A DNA stretch of 64,000 nucleotides from Planomicrobium okeanokoites (GTDB taxonomy: Bacteria; Bacillota; Bacilli; Bacillales_A; Planococcaceae): positions 516,727 through 580,726 of the forward strand of contig NZ_QQRS01000002.1 of assembly GCF_003428875.1 (NCBI RefSeq), read 5' to 3'. The translations under genes and the position numbers were made by a program. Of the stretch, positions 7,176-14,788 are shown piece by piece (position 1 is the first letter of the stretch; the number at the start of each line of letters is the position of its first letter). The notes below the pieces were generated by a model, which was given only the letters and a program-made list of their open reading frames with translations, did not search any database and was not told where the DNA came from.

Positions 7176-7835
7176 ATGGCCATCATCAGTAAATTAACCA
7201 TCATTCTAATCATTGCAATCAGCTTTGCCCTTGCATTTCTGGCTTTTTACCTGCTGAGTAATTTGCCAAAAGAACAGCGAAAACAGCAAATCAGTGAAAT
7301 CACTTCGCAGCTGATCAACTTCGTGCTGTTCCTGTGGCTCGCAAAAATTTTATTGAATTTGCCTTTATTTGTCCAGGACCCGCTTGCAGTCCTTGCCTAT
7401 CCAAGCAATTCGGAAGCTTTTTATCTGGCTGCGCTTTTTACTGGCATCTTGATCTATGTTAAAGCCAAACAGGGTAAACTAGCCGGTGGACGGCTGGCCC
7501 ATACGTTTCTGCAGATTTTTTTGGCTGCCTCGTTTGTCTATGAATTCATCCAGTTGGCTTGGCGTGAAAACCCTTTTTCACTCCCTTATCTGGTGGTCTT
7601 CGGCCTTTTACTGGCGTTGTTCCATGGCTTGCAGGGACGGATGGATCCGCTGAATCAAATCAGCATCGTGCTGGCGGCCGCAGCAGCCGGCTTCTTTACC
7701 ATTCATTTCATGCTGCCGTATCTATCCGTTTTTGGTTATATTGTAGAACCCTGGTTCCTGGCATTGTTTCTTGCCGCATGTTTCGGATTGCTAGTCACTG
7801 GGTCATCAGACCGGCCCGATCCCGATTTAAATTAA
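7176..7835 (+). CDS. Polytopic membrane protein paired with a TlpA-type thioredoxin
   Basis: 219 residues with about six hydrophobic helices and few charged loops; no domain recognised. The start at 7176 follows TCGGAGG by five bases; an earlier in-frame start at 7074 would have no site. It ends 16 bases before the membrane-anchored thioredoxin gene, so the pair is one operon. A role in delivering reductant across the membrane, or in cytochrome c or envelope disulfide maturation, would fit the neighbour, but it does not look like CcdA (no paired cysteines are present). Confidence 0.75.
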   Translation: MAIISKLTIILIIAISFALAFLAFYLLSNLPKEQRKQQISEITSQLINFVLFLWLAKILLNLPLFVQDPLAVLAYPSNSEAFYLAALFTGILIYVKAKQGKLAGGRLAHTFLQIFLAASFVYEFIQLAWRENPFSLPYLVVFGLLLALFHGLQGRMDPLNQISIVLAAAAAGFFTIHFMLPYLSVFGYIVEPWFLALFLAACFGLLVTGSSDRPDPDLN

Positions 7836-7851
7836 ATTTTGGAGGCTTCTT

Positions 7852-8412
7852 ATGAAAAAAATTATATTCTTTCTTATCATCGGCGCCATGCTGTCATGGG
7901 CCATCTACGATTTCACCATGACCGGCACTGATTCCGCCAATCAGCCAAATGACGTTGCATCTTCCGCTGCTTCCGGCGAATCTGCTGACACAGGTCTCGC
8001 TGTCGGTAAGACTGCACCAGATTTCACACTTGAAACTCTCAGTAGTGAACAAGCAAGGCTTTCGGATTTCCGGGGCAAACCGGTCTTCGTTAATTTCTGG
8101 GCTACCTGGTGCCCGCCATGCCGCGCTGAAATGCCGGACATGCAGAAACTCTATGACAATGAAGACCTCGAAATCCTCGCCGTCAACTTGACCGATACGG
8201 AAAAAAGTGAAGATGGCGTAGCCAAATTCGTCGAAGAAATGGGCTTAACTTTCCCGGTTCTGATGGATCCGAAAGGTGATATTTCTTCCGCCTACAATGT
8301 CAAAGCTTACCCTACGTCATACATGATTGATGCAGAAGGAAAAATCAGTTATATTGCTTATGGTGCCATGAATTATAATACGATGGTACAGGAGTATGAG
8401 AAAATGAAATGA
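7852..8412 (+). CDS. Membrane-anchored TlpA/ResA-like thiol-disulfide oxidoreductase
   Basis: 186 residues: an N-terminal uncleaved anchor (residues 1-20), a Ser/Asp-rich linker, then an AhpC/TlpA-type thioredoxin domain outside the membrane. The active site reads WCPPC (Cys87, Cys90). The segments APDFTLETL, RGKPVFVNFWATWC and the cis-proline YPTSYMID are typical. Relatives such as ResA and StoA reduce apocytochrome c or spore/wall proteins. With a cytochrome oxidase operon 5 kb away, cytochrome c maturation is possible but unproven. GGAGG ribosome binding site 8 bases before the ATG. Confidence 0.88.
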   Translation: MKKIIFFLIIGAMLSWAIYDFTMTGTDSANQPNDVASSAASGESADTGLAVGKTAPDFTLETLSSEQARLSDFRGKPVFVNFWATWCPPCRAEMPDMQKLYDNEDLEILAVNLTDTEKSEDGVAKFVEEMGLTFPVLMDPKGDISSAYNVKAYPTSYMIDAEGKISYIAYGAMNYNTMVQEYEKMK

Positions 8413-8487
8413 GTTTTGGCACGGAGAGTATTTCCCGGGAAATATTATGATTATTGAAGCTCAGATCAGATAAAAGGGGTTAATTAA

Positions 8488-8904
8488 ATGTTTGCAGTAA
8501 ACGTGGAGGGCGCCATTCACCGGAATGGCAAATGGCTGTTGATCCGCAGAAGTGAAAAAGAGGAACATGCCGGAGGCAGTTTGTCACTGGTGGGTGGACA
8601 ATGTGATATCGAAGGCTTTTCCTCTGATATTCTCGAAAGAACCCTTGAACGGGAAATATTCGAAGAAGTCGGCTGTGAAGTTTCTGGCCTTAACTATGTA
8701 AACAGTTCTTCATTTGTGACGGATTCAGGAGTGAACGTAATCGATATCGTCTTTATATGCCATCACCGGACTGGCGAGCCTTTTGCCAAAAGTGCGGATG
8801 AAGTCGATGAGGTTTTGTGGATGACGACTAATGAAATTCTGGTGCATGAAGAGCTGCCCGATTACTTGAAAGTGAATATCCGTTTGGCGGATAAGATGCT
8901 GTAA
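8488..8904 (+). CDS. Nudix hydrolase
   Basis: 138 residues with a Nudix fold. The catalytic helix is REIFEEVG, preceded by a GG segment; the glycine-to-helix spacing is longer than the strict G-X5-E-X7 rule, so the box is slightly degenerate but keeps the metal-binding REXXEE glutamates. It would hydrolyse a nucleoside diphosphate linked to another group; the substrate cannot be told. AAAGGGG precedes the ATG. No convincing operon partner. Confidence 0.85.
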   Translation: MFAVNVEGAIHRNGKWLLIRRSEKEEHAGGSLSLVGGQCDIEGFSSDILERTLEREIFEEVGCEVSGLNYVNSSSFVTDSGVNVIDIVFICHHRTGEPFAKSADEVDEVLWMTTNEILVHEELPDYLKVNIRLADKML

Positions 8905-8946
8905 AGGATGTCGCAGGGTGAGTAATTGCTTTATATAACATCACGT

Positions 8947-9003
8947 TTTCGACATTGATGAAGTGTTTATCGATGTTCAGGAAATTATATCGGCGTTCAG
9001 CCT
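8947..9003 (+). repeat. 20-bp-period mini-array, word TCGAYRTTCAG
   Basis: Three related words, TTCGACATTGATG, TATCGATGTTCAG and TATCGGCGTTCAG, start at about 8949, 8969 and 8989, an exact 20-base step. They lie between two convergent genes, like several of the larger arrays, but use a different word. Confidence 0.55.
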
Positions 9004-9024
9004 ATTTCAGCTGGTTAAGACAGA

Positions 9025-9064
9025 GAAAAAGGCGAAGCCATCGTTTTGGCTCCGCCTTTTCTTT
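9025..9064. terminator. Bidirectional terminator
   Basis: AAAAGGCGAAGCCA pairs with TGGCTCCGCCTTTT around TCGTTT, with A and T tracts on both sides, between convergent genes. Confidence 0.88.
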
Positions 9065-9602
9065 ACGCACGTTCAGTTATTTTCCGCCATTCGTCTTCGA
9101 GTATTCCCATCTCCCAAAGGCTCCAGTAGTCATCGCCAAATTTCTGGTGATCGCGCATCAAGCCTTCTTTTTGGAAACCGGCTTTTTCATAGCAGGCGAT
9201 GGCCGCTTTATTGAAATCAAAGACACCCAGTGTGACCCGGTGCAAGTTAAGCTCATCAAAAGCGATTTTCAGCACTTGCTGGATCATCTGACAGCAAAAG
9301 CCTTTGCCTTTTGTGTTCGGATCGCCCAAAATGACGCGGCCAATACGCGCAGATCGATTATTCCGGTCGATCCGGGACAAGGAAACATGGCCGACCAGTT
9401 TTTGTGTCTCCTCTTCAATCACACTGTAGATATAGGAAGTTGAATCTTTCTTATTCGCGTCTTTCAAATATTCCTTCAATTGAAACTCATTCAAAGGATA
9501 GACGAAGCTTGGTCCCGCCCATTGCAGCATGAACTCCGCTGTCTCCACCCAGTCCGTCAATTGCTTGAAGTCCTTCTTTTCAAAATAACGTAACGTAATC
9601 AT
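9063..9602 (-). CDS. GNAT acetyltransferase
   Basis: 179 residues, RimJ/RimL-like GNAT fold. The acetyl-CoA region is seen as IGRVILGDPNTKGKGF, followed by the helix and the terminal NKAAIACYEKAGF motif. These enzymes move an acetyl group from acetyl-CoA to an amine; the substrate is not predictable. ATG with a GAGGAAGTG site. Single gene, convergent with the Nudix gene. Confidence 0.88.
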   Translation of the reverse strand: MITLRYFEKKDFKQLTDWVETAEFMLQWAGPSFVYPLNEFQLKEYLKDANKKDSTSYIYSVIEEETQKLVGHVSLSRIDRNNRSARIGRVILGDPNTKGKGFCCQMIQQVLKIAFDELNLHRVTLGVFDFNKAAIACYEKAGFQKEGLMRDHQKFGDDYWSLWEMGILEDEWRKITERA

Positions 9603-9691
9603 CGAGGTCCACTTCCTCTTCAGTAATTTCAGCTCTTCATAGGTAGTCTACACTACACCATTACGCTTTAAAATTGAATTCCTAAGTTTCT

Positions 9692-9931
9692 TTACATTTT
9701 AAACTCAGCCGCATTTTCTTTCCTGTTCCGTTCTTCCAGGTATTCATCAAGAACTGATCTTCCGGGTTTCTTGCCGATCATGATCTTATGGATTTCATTC
9801 AGCAGCATAAGTCCTCTGATCAGAAGACCTAATACAATTCCGAACGCCAGAAGCCCCCCGACAAATGGTCCGAAGAATAATAAAAAATAGCCGAGAATCG
9901 TGCTTAACAATATAGCTATGAACAATTTCAT
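9692..9931 (-). CDS. Small membrane protein, two helices
   Basis: 79 residues with two hydrophobic helices (about residues 3-22 and 24-45) and a charged tail, KPGRSVLDEYLEERNRKENAAEF. The ATG at 9931 lies six bases after AGGGGG; an in-frame ATG at 9937 is too close to the site. No family recognised. Confidence 0.65.
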   Translation of the reverse strand: MKLFIAILLSTILGYFLLFFGPFVGGLLAFGIVLGLLIRGLMLLNEIHKIMIGKKPGRSVLDEYLEERNRKENAAEFKM

Positions 9932-9986
9932 TGTCATCCCCCTGATTTTCTCTATTTCCAACACTACTTTAACGTAATAGTTAGAT

Positions 9987-10505
9987 TTACCGGTGCTTCA
10001 TTTCCCGTTTTAGCATACGAATCTGTCCTCTATGGCTGATTTCATCTTCAAGTACATGGAACCAAAGATAATAATTATTGTAAGAGACGCCATTCGGCCA
10101 CGTATTTTCTTCGAACAGCCACGCTTCGTCTTTCGTCTTCAGCTGTTTCAAAGTTTCTTTCCGGACTTCCGCCAGTTCCTCAAGATAAAATTCGAGAGGA
10201 CGATCTTTGATATCGCGTCTCCCTTCATCTCCAAGGTCGACTGCAGATCCCCAGTACGCCATCTCCTCTTCAGTAAAATCCCGCTTCTCGAACGATATCA
10301 CCTGATGCACTTTTTCTATTGCGGCGATGTGCAGCAGCAACGCACCAATCGAATTGCTGTGGCGTGTTTTTAAATGATCCAGTTGCTGCTGGGTCATTCC
10401 GCCGATTTCCCAAAGGGTGACAGCACGCGCATGTTCCAGCATCGACACCAGCTCACCGATTTTATCCGGATAGCCTTTTGACGCTTTAATGACATAATCG
10501 ATCAT
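9987..10505 (-). CDS. DinB/DUF664 family protein
   Basis: 172 residues forming the four-helix DinB-like fold. Three histidines that normally bind a metal are visible: LLLHIAAIEKVH in the middle and WFHVLEDEISHRGQ at the end. Related proteins include thiol transferases (bacillithiol/mycothiol S-transferases) and damage-induced proteins. The gene's site AAAGGAG lies inside the end of the upstream GNAT gene (stop at 10506-10508), so the two are coupled. Confidence 0.85.
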   Translation of the reverse strand: MIDYVIKASKGYPDKIGELVSMLEHARAVTLWEIGGMTQQQLDHLKTRHSNSIGALLLHIAAIEKVHQVISFEKRDFTEEEMAYWGSAVDLGDEGRRDIKDRPLEFYLEELAEVRKETLKQLKTKDEAWLFEENTWPNGVSYNNYYLWFHVLEDEISHRGQIRMLKREMKHR

Positions 10506-10982
10506 CTAATTCATCTCCTTTTTGTAATAAACCAATGTGGCTCTGTCATTGATTTTCCGTTCCTTGGCTGTACGCTGATATCCCAGTTTTTCATACAAAT
10601 GGCAATTACCCGCTTCTTCAGCGAGCGTCGACAGTTCCCAAATTTTATCGTCTGCGAACTGCTCTTCCGCCATCGTCATGGCAGTTTGCGCAATGCCTTT
10701 TCCTTGGTGGGCTGTGCCAATAAATATTGGACTGATCCACAGGCTTCCCTGTTTTTCTTTGCGCACAATATGAATGGCGCCGGCCAGTTCGTTCTCAGCC
10801 AAAATCATGTAATAACGACTGTCAGGATTTTTGATGCGGCTGACCGTTTTTTCCAGCGGTTCTGTCGCAGGGCTCGTGCCGTAATCCCTGTATTTTTTCA
10901 GCAACGGCGCAAATGCTTCCAGCTGCATTCTGTGTATCGCCTCAGCGTCGAATTCGGCTGCCTCCCGCAATGTAATTCTCAT
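10506..10982 (-). CDS. GNAT acetyltransferase
   Basis: 158 residues, GNAT fold with the CoA loop IGTAHQGKGIAQTAM and a C-terminal CHLYEKLGYQRT motif. Directly followed by the DinB gene with no gap and preceded at 20 bases by another GNAT gene, so the three form one transcription unit. Substrate unknown. Confidence 0.85.
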   Translation of the reverse strand: MRITLREAAEFDAEAIHRMQLEAFAPLLKKYRDYGTSPATEPLEKTVSRIKNPDSRYYMILAENELAGAIHIVRKEKQGSLWISPIFIGTAHQGKGIAQTAMTMAEEQFADDKIWELSTLAEEAGNCHLYEKLGYQRTAKERKINDRATLVYYKKEMN

Positions 10983-11001
10983 CTATCCCGCCTCATTTGC
11001 T

Positions 11002-11475
11002 TCAGTCTTTTTCCACCATCGTCAGAAACACCGCAAAGTCCGTCTTAAATTCAGCCTCTTTTTTGAATCCGAACTTTTCGTAAAGGCGGATGGCGCGTTT
11101 ATTGAATGTGGCCACTGTCAGCCGCAATGGCCTGCCAGGCTGCTGTTGGAGAATCTCCTGCTTTATATAAGCGAAAAATTCGCTGCCCAAGCCGTGCCCC
11201 GTCTCCGCCGGCTTCATGCCAAGGCCGAAATCGATGCAGCCATCAGGATAAACACCAATTATCCGGCCGGCCGGCACTTGCGCGGAATTGCCGGTACAAT
11301 AAAATCCGAAGAGTTCCCCTTTTTCATTGCGGACCGCCCAGTATGTACCATCCATGATTTCACTCATCGATTCGTCGTTCACACTATTATTATAAAAATC
11401 ATAAGGATAGGAATAGCGCCAGTTCAGAATTTCCGCGGCGATACTTTTTGTCATTGGTTCTGATGTGAATTTCAT
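11002..11475 (-). CDS. GNAT acetyltransferase
   Basis: 157 residues. The N-terminus (ILNWRYSYPYDFYN) and the core (GMKPAETGHGLGSEFF) resemble GNAT proteins of the YdaF/RimI-like group; the last motif is NKRAIRLYEKFGF. AAAGAAGGTG precedes the ATG. First gene of the GNAT-GNAT-DinB run. Substrate unknown. Confidence 0.82.
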   Translation of the reverse strand: MKFTSEPMTKSIAAEILNWRYSYPYDFYNNSVNDESMSEIMDGTYWAVRNEKGELFGFYCTGNSAQVPAGRIIGVYPDGCIDFGLGMKPAETGHGLGSEFFAYIKQEILQQQPGRPLRLTVATFNKRAIRLYEKFGFKKEAEFKTDFAVFLTMVEKD

Positions 11476-11494
11476 GAATGCACCTTCTTTTAGA

Positions 11495-12808
11495 TTACTG
11501 CTCGAGTAAAAGCAGTCTATGCTCTTTTGTTTTCTTGATCAATTCGAATCGATCCTGTTCAAGAAGCAGCGTTATCCGTTTAGCCTCAGCCCATGCAATC
11601 CGGTAAAATTCTTCTGTAATAACCCCATCTGCAAGAGCCGCTTCCAGTTCTTCGGCATCTTTATGGATAATGTCTCCATCAGGTAGAACGACTATATCCA
11701 GATACAGATCGTCCATCCAGGGACGGCCATTTTCATTGCCATTTTCCAGACAAATATCGATATACCATTGGACAATATTGTCCATGTCATCAAATACCGT
11801 CGTCAGCGAAAAACGCTCATTTTCCGGAAAATGCTGAAGCCAGCTATACCCATCGGCTACCACACACACTTTACTGCTCGGATAGTTAAATATCGCTGGG
11901 GCTGAAACTTGGTTCATTGTCAGCAGTGTAACATCGCCGGCAAAGCTGCCATCTTCTATTTTCATTTGTTTAAAATCCCTTTTTATCAATCTGTTCCAGC
12001 CTGAACGATCACCATATTTCCTTTTTAACTTTCTTTTGTCTTCTTTATTCAGGAAGGTAAAAAGTGCTGGAACCCTGTTTTGAAAAAACCGGTAATGGTG
12101 TTCATTTCCTTCAAGCACTTGGAATGAAGCGTGCGGGATTTTCCGTTGTACGATTTCCTGGATCGATTTGTTGGAAGCCAGAAATTCCGTGCTTATAAAA
12201 CTGCCAGTACCTGCCTCTTCAGTTCCGCAGTCCATATAAAAACTGTCAATACCGGTTAAATCCGCTGATTCCAAAAGATTCTCCATTTCTTCCTGATTCG
12301 CGTAAAAAGCGCTTGATAAGATAATCAGATCTTTAAAAACATGTGGATACTTACAGGCAATATAAAGACTGATCTGCCCTCCCATTGAAATACCTGCCAT
12401 TGCTGACCGATTTTTCTGCGTGCGGTATTTATAGTCAATCAACGGTTTTAGTTCTTCCACTACAAAGCTGCTGTATAAACCCCCTTTGCCGCCAAACGAC
12501 AGCGATTCATCGGCCAATAATTTACGGCTGTACTCGTTATTCGGCCAAGGACAATACTCGTCTTTTCGCTCGGGACTATTTTGATCGATGGCAACCACAA
12601 TAATTTCCAGATCATTGCTATCCAAATATTTCTCCAGTTGAAGTGAGGACCCGCCAATAGCATCTTCGTCATTGAAAACATTCTGGCCGTCATGCATATA
12701 CAGGACCGGGTAGCTTTTCTGCTCATGCTGATAAGCCGGTGGCGTATACACCCGGATGAGTCGTTCATTCTTCAGTTTTTCTGAATAAATCGGAAACACC
12801 TCAAGCAT
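11495..12808 (-). CDS. Esterase D-like hydrolase fused to a DUF402 domain
   Basis: One uninterrupted 437-residue frame. Residues 1 to about 255 form an alpha/beta-hydrolase of the esterase D/IroE type: YPVLYMHDGQNVF, nucleophile elbow GISMGG (Ser141), and a GNEHHY histidine near 237. Residues about 270 to 430 match the DUF402 (FomD/YtqA-like) pattern: WLQHFPENERFSLTTVFDD, then DDLYLDIVVLPDGDI and an ELEAAL...ITEEFYRIA end. DUF402 proteins are small nucleotide-diphosphate hydrolases; the esterase half might act on a siderophore or other ester. I do not know this fusion from other genomes. AAGGAAGACG precedes the ATG; about 50 bases separate it from the peptidase gene upstream. Confidence 0.85.
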   Translation of the reverse strand: MLEVFPIYSEKLKNERLIRVYTPPAYQHEQKSYPVLYMHDGQNVFNDEDAIGGSSLQLEKYLDSNDLEIIVVAIDQNSPERKDEYCPWPNNEYSRKLLADESLSFGGKGGLYSSFVVEELKPLIDYKYRTQKNRSAMAGISMGGQISLYIACKYPHVFKDLIILSSAFYANQEEMENLLESADLTGIDSFYMDCGTEEAGTGSFISTEFLASNKSIQEIVQRKIPHASFQVLEGNEHHYRFFQNRVPALFTFLNKEDKRKLKRKYGDRSGWNRLIKRDFKQMKIEDGSFAGDVTLLTMNQVSAPAIFNYPSSKVCVVADGYSWLQHFPENERFSLTTVFDDMDNIVQWYIDICLENGNENGRPWMDDLYLDIVVLPDGDIIHKDAEELEAALADGVITEEFYRIAWAEAKRITLLLEQDRFELIKKTKEHRLLLLEQ

Positions 12809-12855
12809 AGCTCGTCTTCCTTTCGTGTTAGCCGGAGTTTTTTGGGTTAACTATC

Positions 12856-13545
12856 TTATTCATCGCCTAAATATCGAGTTTCCAGCTCCTCCTCTTTCCC
12901 TGGCGACACAAAATACGCTTTCGCTTCTGGCCGGGAGCTGACAATCCTCTTTATTTCTCCGTTGACGTAATGAATGGCCGCTCCGTCATCTGCGGCAATT
13001 CCCGGCTGCAATGTGCCGTCGTCCACCAGCTTCCGGTAAGTCGGCCGTCTTTCGGCTTCGCCGTCGTAATGCGGACAGTTGCTGCCACTCAGGAAACCGA
13101 GCGCTTTCAGCGGCTCCAGCTTATCACCATAGGAATCGGTCACGCCTTCCTCGAACCAGCAGATCGATCCCGCGCTGATGCCGGCCAAGACGATTCCCTG
13201 ATCCAGCGCTTTGAGCATGATTTCATCCAGCCCCCATTCCCTCCAGAGGGCCAGCAGATTTTTCGTGCTGCCTCCGCCTACATATATGATGTCCTTATCC
13301 AGCACATAACTTTCCAGGTCCCTGACCGGCGGCTTAAATAAAGACAGATGGCTCGTCTCGCAATTTTCCCCATTGAAGAAGTTATAGAAATTCTGGATCA
13401 TGTTTTCATTGTCGCCAGCGGCCGTGCCGACATAACAGATTTTCGGCCTGTCTTTTCCGACCTGCTTCAAGATATAACGGTCAAGCAACGGATTTTCCGG
13501 TTCCATCAGGAAACCGCCTCCGCCCATTGCGATAATTTGTTTCAT
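12856..13545 (-). CDS. Peptidase E-like protein (S51 family)
   Basis: 229 residues of the class I glutamine-amidotransferase-like fold used by alpha-aspartyl dipeptidase and cyanophycinase. The serine nucleophile is in GISAGSICWF, preceded by the YVGGGST strand; a later histidine lies in CPHYD. It likely cleaves dipeptides starting with aspartate in the cytoplasm. Site GAAGGAG before the ATG. Confidence 0.88.
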   Translation of the reverse strand: MKQIIAMGGGGFLMEPENPLLDRYILKQVGKDRPKICYVGTAAGDNENMIQNFYNFFNGENCETSHLSLFKPPVRDLESYVLDKDIIYVGGGSTKNLLALWREWGLDEIMLKALDQGIVLAGISAGSICWFEEGVTDSYGDKLEPLKALGFLSGSNCPHYDGEAERRPTYRKLVDDGTLQPGIAADDGAAIHYVNGEIKRIVSSRPEAKAYFVSPGKEEELETRYLGDE

Positions 13546-13593
13546 AAGTGTTCGCTCCTTCGTTTTCAGTCGGGTTTTCTATTGAGTTTTTGC

Positions 13594-13633
13594 GAGTTGG
13601 GCGTATTTGAACAAGAGTTGGGCGTAAACTGAA
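13594..13633 (+). repeat. Two-unit array, word GAGTTGGGCGTA
   Basis: Two exact copies of AGAGTTGGGCGTA-type word, 21 bases apart, upstream of the peptidase gene. On the minus strand the word reads TACGCCCAACTC, a relative of the CGC-rich cores in the larger arrays. Confidence 0.45.
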
Positions 13634-13842
13634 AATGCCTGGCAGCTGCAGTTCATCGATTGAGCGGATCGCTTTGTATAGGTAAATATTACCGTTCAAA
13701 CCGCCTCATTACAATGCAATTCGGAACATTTTGATTTGTTTGCCATAACGTACCCCTATTTTCTGGCAGATGAGGTAAAATGGTTTTATTAAAGATTTTA
13801 TTCCAATTGCTGATTCTAAAAATGGTTTTAGGAGGAATGCGG

Positions 13843-14154
13843 GTGGATGTGGATACGGTTTTGAATTTATATATTTTCTTCCTAGCCGCTGCAGCTGTCC
13901 TGTGTATGGTGATCGCCTGGTTTGTCACTCGGATTTCCGAGAATCTTTTGATCGGTTTTGTCAGCATTTTCATCGCCAGCCTGCTCAGTTTGATGCTGAT
14001 CTTCGGCTGGTTCCAGTCCATGACTATGGATGCCGCGGAAGACAACATCCACTGGATTTTCAGCTATGGCCTGGTGCTTCTGCTTTATCCGGTCTACCTG
14101 TTCATGAATTGGTTCATCTTAAAAAGAGCCCGGGGTGTCCGGGCAGAAGATTAG
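13843..14154 (+). CDS. Small membrane protein, three helices
   Basis: 103 residues with three hydrophobic helices and a basic C-terminus (LKRARGVRAED). I chose the GTG at 13843 because AGGAGG lies seven bases upstream; ATGs at 13837 and 13780 are too close to, or lack, a site. No family recognised. Its terminator is immediate and the sigma gene that follows has its own start region. Confidence 0.65.
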   Translation: MDVDTVLNLYIFFLAAAAVLCMVIAWFVTRISENLLIGFVSIFIASLLSLMLIFGWFQSMTMDAAEDNIHWIFSYGLVLLLYPVYLFMNWFILKRARGVRAED

Positions 14155-14156
14155 CC

Positions 14157-14184
14157 CTCCCGGTTTCGATACCGGGATTTTTTT
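14157..14184 (+). terminator. Terminator of the small membrane protein gene
   Basis: TCCCGGT / ATACCGGGA stem around TTCG, followed by TTTTTTTA, right after the stop codon. Confidence 0.88.
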
Positions 14185-14269
14185 ATGCGAATAAAATATT
14201 TTATTTCATATGAACTTTTTCGGCACTGCCGTGTCTAATGTGTAACCGGAAAGAAATGGGGTGTGGGTT

Positions 14270-14788
14270 GTGGACGATATTGAAGTCGCCCGAAAAGCGA
14301 TAAAAGGTGATGAAGAAGCATTCGTCACGTTGATGCAAATACATAAAGAAGCCTTATTGCGGACAGCTTTGGCTTTCCTGAAAAACGAGCACGATGCGCT
14401 GGAAGCATTGCAGGAGACGACTTATCGTGCATTCAAGAAAATCGGCACTTTAAAAGAACCTGCTTATGCCAAGACCTGGCTCATCCGCATTACAATCAAC
14501 TATTGCCAGGATCAATTAAAGAAAGACAAACGTTACGTCAGAGATGGAAAATCAGCGGATTCCGCTGTATCTGACAACCTGACGCAGCTGGAATTGCAGG
14601 AAGCTTTAAGCATCTTGTCGGCCGATGAGCAGCAATTGATCTATATGAAGTATTTTCAGGATGTCAAAATCAAAGACATCGCTGCCCTCGAGAAAATCCC
14701 GGAAGGCACCGTGAAATCACGATTGCATAAAACATTGCGGACACTGCGCAGCCATTTCGAAGGCAAAGGAGAGATGGACCATGTATGA
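14270..14788 (+). CDS. ECF-type RNA polymerase sigma factor
   Basis: 172 residues with the two ECF domains: sigma-2 (HKEALLRTALAFLKNEHDALEALQETTYRAFKKIGTL, KTWLIRITINYCQD) and sigma-4 (LSADEQQLIYMKYFQDVKIKDIAALEKIPEGTVKSRLHKTLRTLR). The start GTG at 14270 was preferred to 14261 since GGGGTG lies six bases before it and the resulting start MDDIEVARKAIKGDEEAF is typical. It overlaps the DUF4179 gene by 8 bases, the classic sigma/anti-sigma arrangement, so it is probably held inactive at the membrane by that partner. Confidence 0.9.
   Translation: MDDIEVARKAIKGDEEAFVTLMQIHKEALLRTALAFLKNEHDALEALQETTYRAFKKIGTLKEPAYAKTWLIRITINYCQDQLKKDKRYVRDGKSADSAVSDNLTQLELQEALSILSADEQQLIYMKYFQDVKIKDIAALEKIPEGTVKSRLHKTLRTLRSHFEGKGEMDHV

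Noticed and set aside
13689..14048. Minus-strand 119-residue ORF opposite the three-helix membrane protein
   Set aside because: Overlaps a plus-strand gene with a clear ribosome site and terminator; its own product is basic and low-complexity.
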